Shown in pieces: positions 1-10,347 of a stretch of 64,000 bases of DNA. The notes below the pieces were generated by a model. The model worked only from the letters and a program-made list of their open reading frames with translations, was not told the DNA's origin and searched no databases. The first letter of the stretch is position 1, and each line of letters starts with the position of its first letter. Source of the DNA: Amblyomma americanum (lineage: Eukaryota; Arthropoda; Arachnida; Ixodida; Ixodidae); contig NC_135497.1 of the NCBI RefSeq assembly GCF_052857255.1, forward strand, positions 543,854,207 through 543,918,206. The letters are read 5' to 3'. Both the position numbers and the translations under genes were made by a program.

Positions 1-1000
1 TTGTCAGCTGTATTTGACTCTCGGATTTTGCTACATTTGCGGATGTGCAGGCTATTTGAAGATCCTCAACGTAGACTAAATACATGATGAATTTCGGGAT
101 TATTTTAGTTATGGAATTCATTTTTGTAATAAAGAGCATTGTGTTTAATATACACCCCTGAGGTGCTCTATTTTCTTGAACGAAGTTCCTTGAGAGTGTT
201 GAGTGAAGGTGTATGCGAAGGGAACGGTTGCACAGTAAATCATTTAGGCAGTTTAACATCTTGCCATAGGTGCCAAGCAGTTGTAGGTCGCATAGGATCA
301 GAACCTCCAGTTTATGTCGTATACTTTCTCCAGATAAAAAAAAAGAAAGGTAGGGTTGGTTGAGCACAAAAGCTTCTCTGACTATATTTTCAAGGTGAAT
401 TAGATAGTCAGTTGTTGAGCATGCCATTTTGAAACCACACTGATAGGTGTCAGGAAGTTAGCATACTTCAAGGACAAAAGTTGGTCTTATATTTAGAACA
501 CTTTCAGACTTGGCGAGACAGCTTGTAAGGGCTACTGGCCTATAGCTACTATTGGAGGTTGGCAACTTTCCAGGTTTTATGATTGGTACTGTAATAGCTC
601 TCTTCCACTCCTTGAGTATTTTTAATTATATGACTACCTTGTTAAAGAAATTCAAATATTTCTCGACAGCAGGCTGGGACAGATGGGCAAGCGTTTCATA
701 GTGTATCTGAGTGCTGGAGCAGTTTTTTGGCTGGCAGACAGCACTCTATTGAGTTCTTGGAGAGTAATTGAATTGTTGTATTCTTCGTTCGCAAGTTCAC
801 TTGTAGGAATTTTTCATATTTCTACTATATTTCTGTATGTCAAGTATGACTATGTATAACGTGAAGAAATTGAAACCGCAGCACAATGCCCCCATATTGT
901 CTGCCGGTTCCACGATACTTGGTTGTGTACAAGGTGTTGTCATAAGAGGTGTGGTGAATGATGAATAGCTCCCATTTAGTTTTCTAACTTGCTACCACAA
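1..1000 (-). pseudogene. Degenerate LINE reverse transcriptase (jockey/CR1 superfamily type), cut by the left edge
   Basis: Remnant of the RT domain of a non-LTR retrotransposon, read right to left. The reverse strand gives WKRAITVPIIKPGK near 610-565, SYRPVALTSCLAK near 555-515, QCGFK near 445, STTDYLIHLE near 425-395 and VREAFVLNQPYLS near 390-345. This is the order of the early RT motifs in the jockey/CR1/R1 group. A linker-like stretch lies upstream at about 860-700. The pieces sit in different frames and are separated by stops, and the catalytic Asp-Asp box is not visible before the edge. It is an old, inactive copy. The clade is inferred from motif style only. Confidence 0.7.
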
Positions 1001-1609
1001 TTTTTATATCACTGAGATGTTTATAGAAGGCACATAAGCTTTCAACTTTGTTGGCTCGCCAATGCGCCGAATACACCACTGCGCTTGTGCTCTCGCCTTT
1101 TTGAAGACGGCAAGGTTCTTGTGTGTTGGGTATCTACGAAAGACTCCCCGGGCTTTATTGTTTTTTGCCTCCTAACGTTGTCGTTTCACATTTCAGAACA
1201 CACTTTATGGTTCTTGCGTTCTACTCTTGTGGATTTTAGAATTGATAGGTGTACAGCAGTAAGAATGAACGCTGCGAACTATTCGTTTATTTCATGTATG
1301 CGAAGAGTTTCTAAAATTAATTTCCCTAAACTGGCTTTTTCATTAAAAATGCCCAGTCAGCTAAATGTAGTTTACAATGCGGTGGTTTTAGTGAGATGAC
1401 TGTAGGCGAGAATGACGGCCTTAAAACGACAGGGAGATGATCTATTTTATGTGAATCATCTAAAACATCCCATTTAAAATCACTAAAAACCGACGGTGAA
1501 CTAAAAGGCAAATCTAAACAACTCATTTTCCCCCGGGGTTGGGGAGCAGTGTGCGGGTTTACCGGTGTTCAAGAAATAAACATTACCTCATGGAATTAAA
1601 TTGTCTATA
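1001..1609. other. No recognisable feature
   Basis: An open frame of about 100 codons on the plus strand (1085-1399) has no recognisable motif. Composition is unremarkable. I see nothing to annotate. Confidence 0.5.
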
Positions 1610-1611
1610 AT

Positions 1612-3150
1612 ATGAAGGAGGTTTAACATAGAGGGAATCGAGCATGCTCTAAGGAACGGAGTAAGCCTAAATCTGTGGAGAGGAAACCAGGCATAGGTAA
1701 AAACCAGGTGTATGCATTAAGAGACAAGGAGGGCAATGTTATTACCAATATGGGTAAGAAAGTTAAAGTAGCCTAAGAATTCTATAGAAATCATTGCAGC
1801 AGCCAGTGTAATCAGAAAGTTAAAGAGAGAGACACTAGCGAAAAGCAATGCATCATCCCAACAGTAACGAAAGAGGAAGTAAAGAATGCCTTATGAGCAA
1901 TGCAGAGGGGAAAAGCAGCTGGTGAGGATCAGGTAACAGCAGACTTCTTGAAGGATGGAGGAGAGAGTGTGCTAGAAAAACTTCCCACCCTGTATATGCT
2001 ATGTCTTATGACCTTGACCGTACCAGAAGCTTGAAAGAACGCAAACATTATCATAGTTCATGAGAAAGGAGACACCAATGACTTGTAAAGTTGTAGACCG
2101 ATCGGCTTACTCTCCGTTGCCAACAAGGTATTTATTAAGGTAATTGCTAACAGCGCAACCTTACACTTCAATCAACCAAATGATCAGGCTGGCTTTCGTA
2201 AAAAATATTCCGCAATAGATCATGTTCAAACTATCAATCAGATGATGTAGAAATGCTCAGAATATAACCAACCCTATTATATAGCCTTCATTGTGGACGA
2301 GAAAGCATTTTGACTCCGTGCAAACCTCAGCAGTCATGCACTCATTGCGGAATCTGGGTGTAAAATGCATGCCAAACACTGGAAGATGTCTCTAGCAACT
2401 GCAGACCTACCGTAGCTCTCCATAAAGTCAGCAATAAAATTTCATTAGGAAGGGCGTCAGGCAGGGAGATATGACCTCTCGCATGATATTCACGGCCTGT
2501 TTACAGGAGGTAGTCCGAGGCCTGAGTATGGAGCAGTTGGGGTAAGCGTTAATAGGGAATGCCTAAATACTCTGCGATTCGCTGATAAAATTGCCTCGCT
2601 GAGTCACTCAGGAGATGAATTGCAGAACATGATCAATAGAGGCAGAGCAGAATTTTGGGTCTAAAATTAACACGCAGAAAACCAAAGTAATGTTCAACAG
2701 TATAGTAAGGGAACAGCAGATTACAATTGGTAGCGAGGTGCTGGAAGTGGTAAAGTTATACGACGTTTGGGCAGGTAGTGACCACTGGTCCGGATCATCA
2801 GAGGGAAATAACTGGAAGAAAAAAGAATGGGGTGGAGTGCATATGGCAGTTTCTTCAGATCATGAATGCAGTTCACCAGTTGTGTTTTGCCAGTGTTCTT
2901 CTATGGGGCAGAAACGTGGAGGCTAACGTAAAGGGTTGAAAAATGATAAATATAACGTTAAAGAGACCGGAAGCGGGCAGAATTGGTGAGGAAACAAGCG
3001 TGGGTTAATGACATTCGAGTGGAAATGGGCTTGGGCAGGGCATGTAGTGCGAAGCCAAGATAACCGCCCGCTGGTCCTTAAGGGTAACGGAGTGGATTCC
3101 AAAACAAGACTAGCGTAGCAGGGGCTGGCAGAAAGCTAGGTGGGCGGAGA
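1612..3150 (+). pseudogene. RTE-clade LINE, ORF2 (RT) remnant, 5' part
   Basis: Non-LTR retrotransposon RT with many stops and frameshifts. In order I can read NQVYALRDKEGNVIT (about 1705-1750), RPIGLLSVANKVFIKVI (about 2097-2148), DQAGFRKKYSAIDHV (about 2181-2225), the active-site region LRFADKIASLSH (about 2572-2607) and LKINTQKTKVM (about 2660-2693). The spacing and motifs match the RTE (BovB-like) clade abundant in tick genomes. The usual FADD box reads FADK here (2578-2589), so a catalytic aspartate is lost. The copy is cut at 3150 by a Penelope-like element and resumes at 5028. Confidence 0.8.
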
Positions 3151-3155
3151 AGATT

Positions 3156-5027
3156 GTGAAGTAGAACGTTCTTACGGTGTATTTGGTTCGTTGCAGAAAA
3201 CAGGTAGCACTGCGCTAATGAGACGCGACAAGAGAACATGAACAAAAGCGACAACGCAGCCGCAGACTTTCAGCGGTTTATTCGCGACTGAAAGGCAAAC
3301 GCTATATAAGGGATGAACCTAGGCGCATAACCATCACTGAAGTTGACACAAGGCCCGACTAAAGTCTAGAAAACATTGATCAAAATTTTGCATTGCAGAA
3401 GGGCAGATAAACCGCAGAGCACTCAGTCAGAATGTCCCCAGATACTCCACGTCAAGAAAACGATTGAAAACTACTAAGGAGCTTAAAAATCAACCCGAGT
3501 AAAGGGGGTGAAAATACGCGAAGTGAAAATGCAGGTGACCCAACAGATAACAAGAGTACAAAAACTAAGAAAGCGTGATATAATCATGATGTTTGGAAGC
3601 GCACATTCTAAGCACGTAAAACGTGCCAACATAATGTTAGCCTGCCTGTCTGCCCTAGCAAAATCATGCAACCACTTAATAGAAGAAATCTTTAGCCAGC
3701 AAGTTCAACATCTCCGCTAAGCTGGTTATCCGCTCCACCTCATCACTGCAGCGTGCGAAAGCCAATTACAGAAGCTTAAAGGCCGTAAAAAGAAGAATGA
3801 AAAGGACAAAGAACAGCTATTGTAGGTGATGCTTTACATACAGCGGCTATCCCACAACATCAAAAAAGTGATGAACCGATGTGCTGTAAGGATGGTTTTT
3901 TCGGCACCGATTAAGCCGAGGAGCGTCTGCCTTTTGATTTCGACAGAAACGAGAACCAGACCTCAATGCTATACCAATCACGAAAAGAAGTTCACTAAGT
4001 GCGATTCAGGCCTTGTCTACAAAATTCCCCTTACATGCGTAGAGTTTACATTAGGCAGACTGGTAGGTGATTTTATGAACGGGAACGCGAACATAACTTG
4101 TCAGTGAAGAACAATATGAGAGGTCATGTGGCACATCATTGTAAGAACTGTAAAGGTAAGCATAAGGGCAAGAAAAAAGTGCCTTGCACCCCAGCATTGT
4201 GCGACACTACCTTTTTGTTTTAATCATGAGATAAGAGTGAAAAGGACGTGGTCGAAATCTATCACATCTCAAAAAATGGTGAAAAAAGAGTGAGCACTCC
4301 TTCTTTCCCGCTTTCACTGAGTGAAATCACATTTTTAGAAGGTCACCTCTAATTGTATCACTTCTGTCCAAATTTCGTTCCTAAGATTACTTCAAGGCCG
4401 GAAATGGAGTTTTATATGGTTTTATGCTCACCTTCACACTTGTTCTTTGTTGGCTTACATGTCATGGTTCTTTTTCCATACCTCATTTCACTCTTTTACC
4501 TGGCTTTAATTTTCACCTTTACTCTTGTTCTTTGTTGTTTCTATGCTCCCATGCCGGTTTTTTCACATGTCACACCATGATTTTATTACGTTTTCAAAAT
4601 TTTTTTTGTACTCTTGTCTGTTGGGTCACCCAACGTTACTTGACTAGGTATAGTAACCTAGAACCTCCTCTAGTAACGTTGCGGTTATCTGCATTGTCAC
4701 TTCGCATATTTTTCTCCCTTTTTACTCAGGTATTGTTAGGTTCCTTACTTATTTTTAATCGCTTTCTTGACATGGATTGTCTAGGGACATGCTGATTGAA
4801 TGCTCTGTGGTTTTTCGGCCATTCTGAACCATAAAAATGTGATCAATGTGATCTAGAGTTCAATCAGGCCTTGTTTTAATGAGTGAAGGTTATGCGCCTA
4901 GGTTCATCCGTTATATAGCGTTTGCGTTTCCGTCTCGAATAAGCAGTTAGAAGTCTGCGCCTGTGTTGTATTTTTTGTTCCTCTTCTCTTGTTGTGTCTC
5001 ATTCGCGCAGTACTAACCCTTTTTCTG
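3156..5027 (+). mobile_element. Penelope-like element A (PLE-A), fold-back form, nested in the RTE LINE
   Basis: A PLE inserted into the RTE LINE; the interrupted LINE continues on the other side. The direct repeat agatt occurs at 3151-3155 and 5028-5032. The ends are inverted copies of each other: about 3185-3370 is the reverse complement of about 4860-5025, sharing for example the segments around 'tatataag' (3302) and 'cttatatagcg'-like sequence (4911). The left inverted piece carries the canonical PLE 3' end in reverse. The main copy runs left to right, is strongly 5' truncated and retains the C-terminal RT region and GIY-YIG remnants. It is heavily mutated, therefore old. Confidence 0.75.
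3570..4190 (+). pseudogene. PLE-A polyprotein remnant: RT C-terminus plus GIY-YIG endonuclease
   Basis: The region reads SKHVKRANIMLACLSALAK then SCNHLIEEIFSQQVQHLR (about 3609-3717), the conserved post-RT block of PLEs. After it come AGYPLHLITAACESQLQKLK (about 3721-3780) and a basic linker. At about 3985-4060 the sequence KFTKCDSGLVYKIPLTC is the start of the GIY-YIG nuclease domain, but the downstream part is frameshifted and the YIGQTGR-like core is mutated. PLE proteins normally couple an RT related to telomerase with this nuclease. Here both are dead. Confidence 0.7.
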
Positions 5028-5137
5028 AGATTAACAAGTTCACGGGGATACGGTAGATGCACCTACCGAAGAACAGGGTTAAATGAAGGGACATGGGAGA
5101 GGCCTTTGCCCTGCAGTGGGCATAGTCAGGCTTAAGA
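5028..5137 (+). mobile_element. 3' end of the interrupted RTE-clade LINE
   Basis: After the PLE the LINE resumes at gattaacaagttcacgggg and runs to a conserved terminal segment reading 'gagaggcctttgccctgcag' followed by a degenerate atgatgac tail (about 5085-5137). The same terminal block, reverse complemented, marks other RTE copies here, for example at 52.48 kb. Together with 1612-3150 this is a single element. Confidence 0.8.
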
Positions 5138-5247
5138 TAATGATGACAATCTAAACCCTGGTATCTATATCCTCACTTTTGTAAAACAGAGAATATGCTA
5201 TGAAGTCTCCAACTACCAGACAGGGCTCTGGAAGTTGCTCTGCAAGT

Positions 5248-6086
5248 AGGACGTTCTTGTGGGCTAGTTGGTTCATAGCTCAAGAAATGTTAAAACTGCG
5301 CAAAAGACAACGACATAATTAAGCAACGTGGAACACACAAAGCACTGTGGGGATAGACTGCCTACTGTTTATTCATTAAAATGCAAAGCAGTCCACATCA
5401 AGCGAAAACCCTAGCATATGACCACCTCGTCACCCGCACATGTTAGATAAAATAGAGGTGAGAGCACAACTGATTAACCATGTAATGCTGCCGGATACTA
5501 AAGACCAATATAAGAAAATATAAAAACTTGAGTCAAAGGCACATTGCGCTTGTTTAAGAAAGAAAAAAAAAGCAACAATAAGTGAGCCTGACAAAAATGA
5601 AAATAAGGGAAAAGTTCAACAATTAACCGGTTTAAGGGCGAAAAGAGAGGGAATAAAAACATAGAGGTGAAAAACAGAGCAAGAGACAACCAGAATAAAA
5701 GCCTAACAATCAACAGTCAGCTAAAGTAAAGGTGAAAATAACAAGTAAAAAACGTGACTTGCAAAAATGAAAGAACTGGCATGAAAAAGGCTGAATGGGC
5801 GCGTGTGTGGGGACAAAAACCATGGTAAAAACTTGTTTAACAGCCGATGGCTCGTGAACAGTTTCATCCCTGGAAGACTGAAGAGTTCTAAAAAAGGCAA
5901 GATTCTACAAAACATTCTAAGGAAAGCAATTTCCTCTCGTAACAACGAAACACAGGGGGTACCTCCACCCATGTTACTGGATTTTCTTATGTGCAACACG
6001 TCCAAGACTTCTATTTCGGTCTGGTCTCTTGACAAGGGCAAATGTGAGGGCAAGACAATGATTCCCTGCAAGCCGCTGTTTGAAAA
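5248..6086 (-). pseudogene. Penelope-like element B (PLE-B), 3' part with GIY-YIG C-terminus
   Basis: Reverse-strand PLE fragment. Its 3' terminus at 5248-5290 reads, on the reverse strand, tgaaccaactagcccacaag, the canonical end shared by PLEs in this window. Upstream on that strand is a polyadenylation-like aataaa context near 5370. The coding remnant at about 5930-6060 gives RDQTEIEVLDVLHIRKSSN and TPCVSLLREEIAFL, which align with the C-terminal part of the PLE nuclease domain (compare DQTTREVVEAFHIAGDQ in PLE-D). It stops at the 5' edge of the LINE at 6087, so either it was 5' truncated or the LINE landed there. Confidence 0.65.
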
Positions 6087-6090
6087 CACG

Positions 6091-6738
6091 ACACCGCATA
6101 TCAACCGGTCATGCAGACGCCTTTCCTTCTACTGCAGGCTATCTTATCCTGGACCATCCCCACCACACCTTTCAACGTTTTCCGTTTGCGAACCTCTGCT
6201 GTGCGCGGCGCCGAAGAATCCGCCTGGCTGCCAGTTGAGTCTACGAGCTACCACGCAGACGACGAACTTCACCTGCATCCGTTGCTTCCGGCGGTGAACA
6301 GGATCATCATCTGGCAACGTGGTGCCAGTACCAGCGCGGAAGTTCCCTGACTACAAAAGCCGCTGCGCCGCTGGAGCCATTTGGGGCACGACACCGCATA
6401 TCAACCGGTCATGCAGACGCCTTTCCTTCTACTGCAGGCTATCTTATCCTGGACCATCCCCACCACACCTTTCAACGTTTTCCGTTTGCGACCCTCTGCT
6501 GTGCGCGGCGCCGAAGAATCCGCCTGGCTGCCAGTTGAGTCTACGAGCTACCACGCAGACGACGAACTTCACCTGCATCCGTTGCTTCCGGCGGTGCACA
6601 GGATCATCATCTGGCAACGTGGTGCCAGTACCAGCGCGGAAGTTCCCCGACTACAAAAGCCGCTGCGCCGCTGGAGCCATTTGGGGCACGACACCGCATA
6701 TCAACCGGTCATGCAGACGCCTTTCCTTCTACTGCAGG
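6091..6738 (+). repeat. Tandem 300-bp 5' monomers of the LINE
   Basis: Two full units (6091-6390, 6391-6690) and a partial third (6691-6738) start with acaccgcatatcaaccggtc and repeat with a period of exactly 300 bp. The first two differ at only a few positions (for example 6191 and 6349). The third departs from the monomer after ctactgcagg. Tandem monomers directly upstream of ORF1 are known as promoter units in some LINEs (mouse L1 is the classic case). A promoter role here is inference. The units stay open in one frame because 300 is a multiple of three. Confidence 0.85.
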
Positions 6739-6803
6739 TTAGTTACCTACCCTGTACCACATGTTTTCGCACTAGTGATCGCTTCCTGCTAGCGGTGTCG
6801 TGA

Positions 6804-7643
6804 CCCAAAGACGCCAAAGACGCCATTGTCTTTTGCCATAGATTGTTATGTATTGCCTCCTCCTTTTGTCTTCACGCCCATTTTGCTTCTCTTTTGCTCA
6901 TTTTATCTGGAGATATCGAACTAAACCCAGGCCCTACCGAAAACGATGCCCCTCCGACCCTCGAATCTATCTCACAGGCCATATTACGCATAGAATCGAG
7001 CCAGAACACTATACTTTCTGAGCTCGCCTTGATCAGGTCGACACAAACAACCATTGAAGACTCTGTGCGTCGACTTTCATCACGCGTCGAAGTACTTGAA
7101 AAAATTGTTGAAAACAACCCTGAAAATGATGCCACATCTAAAGCTACCCCGGACTTGACTAAACTTTCTTCTGACGTCAAACTGCTGACGACAAAGTACG
7201 ATGACGCCGAAAATCGCTTACGCCGCTCGAACTTATTGTTCTTTGGAATCACAGACGATCTCGGTGAAACTTGGGCACAATCTGAAGAACGCGTTGTTTC
7301 TTTCTGCTCGGACAAGCTTGACATTTCAATTGAAAATCATCAGATCGAACGTGCGCACCGATTGGGTCGATTCGAGGTAGGCAAAAACCGCCCAATCATT
7401 GTAAAGCTAACGCATTTCAAAGACAAATCAGGGATATTGCTTGCTGGTCCGAAGCTGAAGGATACATCGTTTTCTATCCGCGAGGAATATTCAGCCAAGG
7501 TACGCTTGGCTAGAAAGAAACTTTTCACTTATGGTCAACAGAACAACGCCTCTTTCAAGATTCGTTTTGACAAGCTGCTGATTGGCAAAAAGGTTTTCAC
7601 TTATAATGCAGATACGGATTCCGTTGTCGAACTAAAACCATAG
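6804..7643 (+). CDS. LINE ORF1 protein with N-terminal 2A-like peptide
   Basis: Open from just after an in-frame TGA (6801-6803) to TAG (7641-7643), but with no ATG anywhere in the frame. A TTG at 6843 is one candidate start; an ATG at 6848 lies in another frame. Order: hydrophobic segment (about 6846-6908), GDIELNPGP (6909-6935), a predicted coiled coil about 6960-7110 (ESISQAILRIESSQ through RRLSSRVEVLEKIVE), then an RRM-like nucleic-acid-binding region with NLLFFGITDD (about 7230) and RPIIVKLTHFKDK (about 7390-7425). This resembles L1-type ORF1p, a single-stranded-nucleic-acid chaperone that packages the LINE RNA. No zinc knuckle is seen. Confidence 0.8.
   Translation, partial: PKDAKDAIVFCHRLLCIASSFCLHAHFASLLLILSGDIELNPGPTENDAPPTLESISQAILRIESSQNTILSELALIRSTQTTIEDSVRRLSSRVEVLEKIVENNPENDATSKATPDLTKLSSDVKLLTTKYDDAENRLRRSNLLFFGITDDLGETWAQSEERVVSFCSDKLDISIENHQIERAHRLGRFEVGKNRPIIVKLTHFKDKSGILLAGPKLKDTSFSIREEYSAKVRLARKKLFTYGQQNNASFKIRFDKLLIGKKVFTYNADTDSVVELKP
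6870..6935 (+). other. 2A-like ribosome-skipping motif in LINE ORF1
   Basis: The ORF1 frame reads LLLILSGDIELNPGP, ending at the Gly-Pro pair coded by ggc cct (6930-6935). This fits the 2A consensus D(V/I)ExNPGP preceded by a hydrophobic helix. 2A sequences make the ribosome skip one peptide bond and are known in some APE-type non-LTR retrotransposons as well as viruses. Skipping would release a short leader and an ORF1p starting with proline. Activity is inferred from the motif only. Confidence 0.8.
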
Positions 7644-8657
7644 CGATTACTGAAAGCACCGAGACCCCCACAATCGCCTCATTCCAATCCTTCACAGCGC
7701 AATCGCTCAATCGATACCTACAATAATGTTTCGCTTTTGCTGACAAATATTCGGAGTTACCTGCCCAAAAAAGAATCGGTAGAGGCGCTTCTCGACGACC
7801 ACAGCACTGACATCGCATTATTCACTGAATCGTGGCTAACATCCGATATAGATGATATCGAACTTTTGCACGACAATCAATCATTTCACTCCTACCGGCG
7901 AGACAGAGTTGGTCGTCGGGGAGGCGGCATTCTCGCTCTGGTGAAAACAAGCCTTTCTTCTACCCCAGTTGATATCAATTGCCATAGCGAAATACTCTGC
8001 ATCAAATTTAATTTTCCCTCTTGCACCAACATTCTAATTGCATGCTATCGAGCCCCCGACACGGATCCTCCTTTCATAAGCGACCTTCACTCTGTTCTTG
8101 AAGATTTGCAGTCTAGATTCTCTCATGCCAACCTCATACTCTGTGGCGACTTCAATTTTCCAGACATCGATTGGGATAACTTGACTGCGTCATCTCGTCC
8201 ATCAAAATATTTCTTGGATTTGGTCCTTACGTTTAACCTTACCCAAACAGTGTGTGCACCAACTCGAGGCTCAAACATACTAGACCTCGTCCTTGTATCC
8301 AATCCAGAATTAGTTCAATCGCTTTCGTGTACTAGTGGTCTAAGTGATCACTGTATCATAGCTTTCAACCTGTCCATTGAAATTCCTATACGCCAACCGT
8401 CTGTTAAATACATCCGTGATTACTCTAAGGCCGATTTCCCAAGCATTAACTCCCACCTTGAAGAATTTCTTCAGACGTTTCAAATTTCCATACATAGCAG
8501 ATCCGTGAATAACAACTGGTGTCTATTTAAAGAGAAAATGTTATCGCTTATAGAAGCTTACGTCCTGCTCATCTGCATTCGTGGGGATGCCAATAAACCA
8601 TGGTACTCAAATGCGCTGAGGAAGTTGTCGCGAAAGAAAAAAACGCCTATTCCGTAA
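7644..8657 (+). CDS. LINE ORF2, APE-type endonuclease part
   Basis: Starts immediately after the ORF1 TAG in the same frame and has no early ATG (the first Met is near 8540). It encodes an exonuclease/endonuclease/phosphatase domain: TNIRSYLP near 7743, DIALFTESWLT near 7810, a GGGILALVK stretch near 7920, the catalytic LCGDFNFPDIDW near 8140-8175, RGSNILDLVL near 8270 and the terminal GLSDHCII near 8340-8360. The enzyme nicks target DNA to prime reverse transcription. The frame ends at a stop at 8655-8657, caused by a frameshift in an A-rich run at about 8630-8645; coding continues in another frame. Confidence 0.85.
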   Translation, partial: RLLKAPRPPQSPHSNPSQRNRSIDTYNNVSLLLTNIRSYLPKKESVEALLDDHSTDIALFTESWLTSDIDDIELLHDNQSFHSYRRDRVGRRGGGILALVKTSLSSTPVDINCHSEILCIKFNFPSCTNILIACYRAPDTDPPFISDLHSVLEDLQSRFSHANLILCGDFNFPDIDWDNLTASSRPSKYFLDLVLTFNLTQTVCAPTRGSNILDLVLVSNPELVQSLSCTSGLSDHCIIAFNLSIEIPIRQPSVKYIRDYSKADFPSINSHLEEFLQTFQISIHSRSVNNNWCLFKEKMLSLIEAYVLLICIRGDANKPWYSNALRKLSRKKKTPIP

Positions 8658-10347
8658 CGCAAAGAAATCAGGATGCGCTAGGAAGTGGGACAAATACCTT
8701 GCAAGTCTGCACGAATACACGCAGTTATTACGATCTTCAAAACGAAAATTCTACTGTCACGATCTCATTGAGATAATGCGGGTAAACCCCAAGAAGTTTT
8801 GGAACTTGCTCACGCCCAATAAAAACAGTTCGCAAAATATTTCCCTGAAGGCACGAGACTGCTCCGATGTTCCAATTTCCGAGCGCTCCGACGTCATGAA
8901 TTCCTATTTCACGTCCGTATTTACCCAGGAGCCAACAGCAAGCATTGTTTCCGTACCAAGTCTAAATTATGCACCTATGCCACCTGTTACCATCACAGCA
9001 GAGGGAATTTTAAAACTCATAGATAATCTAAAGATATCCACTTCCCCTGGACCAGACAACCTCCCTGCTAAGATTTTTAAAGCAACTAAATATTTCACGA
9101 ACCAAATCTTACAACTCATTTTTGCCCAGTCTCTTAACACTAGTCAGATTCCAGACGACTGGAAATTTGGCAAAGTTGTCCCAGTTTTCAAAGCTGCAGA
9201 TCGCTCCGACCCCTCAAATAATCGACCAATTTCACTGACATGTATCTCTTGTAAACTTTTCGAACATATAATATACTCGCACATCGCATCTCACCTTGAC
9301 CACAACCGTTTCTTCTTTCCCAATCAGCATGGTTTCAGGGCAGGTTTTTCGTGCGAAACTCAGCTGTTCGAACTTACAACTGATCTTCACCTAAATCTAG
9401 ACTCCGCCTTCCAAACCGATATAATTTATTTAGATTTCGCCAAGGCATTCGATCGCGTCCCTCACCAGCGTCTCTTTTCCAAACTATCAGCTCTGTCACT
9501 TGACCCGCTTGTCTTATCCTGGATCCACTGTTTCTTAACCAACCGCTTGCATTTCACCGTCATTGCCAGTCATGCATCTCAAACTACTAGCGTAATCTCC
9601 GGGGTTCCCCAAGGATCGGTTCTTGCTCCATTACTCTTTTTAATCTTCATCAACGATTTGCCATCTGGTATTTTATCATCTGTCCGTCTCTTTGCGGATG
9701 ACTGCGTCATTTATCGCCGCATCATCAATAGCAGTGATCAGGAATTATTACAGGATGACCTAAGCCGAATTCAGAAGTGGTGTTCCGACTGGCTAATGCA
9801 GCTCAACGTTTCAAAATGGAAGTTCATGCACATCTCACGTAAACGTTCGATTCTTCATTTTTCGTACTCCCTGAACACCATAGCGCTGTCTCAAACTAAT
9901 TCATACCGGTACCTCGGCATCGAGATAACAACCAACCTAACCTGGGCTAATCACATCACGAAACTATGTGCTAGTGCCTCCAGATCACTCGGATTCATCA
10001 GGCGATCACTTTCCATGTCCACCGCAGCCACCAGACAACTAGCATATGAAACGTGCATTCGAACTAAACTAGAATACGCCTCAACAATATGGAATCCTCA
10101 CCAAGCCTACTTGATAGATTCACTCGAAGCCATCCAGAATCGGGCAGCACGCTTCATCACCTCACAGTATAAATCTCAGCTCAGCATCACAGCGTTGAAA
10201 TCATCTCTCGGCATCAAGTCATTAGCCTTTCGCAGGAAAACTTCAATTCTTTGTCTTTTCCACAAACTGTATTTTAACTTTCCAGCACTTCGAGAAAACC
10301 TTCTACGAGCTCCGGTACGATCATCTCGTTGTTTATTTAACTCCTAA
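8640..10347 (+). CDS. LINE ORF2, reverse transcriptase part
   Basis: Continues ORF2 in the next frame after the A-run shift, beginning LFRNAKKSGCARKWDKYLAS. RT motifs in order: SPGPDNLPAKIFK (about 9043), NNRPISLTCISCKLFEH (about 9220-9270), FFPNQHGFRAGFSCETQLFE (about 9310-9370), YLDFAKAFDRVPHQRL (about 9427-9474), SGVPQGSVLAPLLFLIFIND (about 9598-9657), the active site RLFADD (about 9688-9705) and YRYLGIEI (about 9904-9927). The C-terminal part has TKLEYASTIWNPHQ and AIQNRAARFI, typical of CR1/jockey-type elements. The domain looks full length and catalytically complete. One indel separates it from the endonuclease part. Confidence 0.88.

Noticed and set aside
6111..6803. Frames of 79-157 codons upstream of LINE ORF1 as a separate protein
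   Set aside because: They lie in the 300-bp monomers, whose period keeps frames open in phase; no known domain, so treated as 5' UTR.
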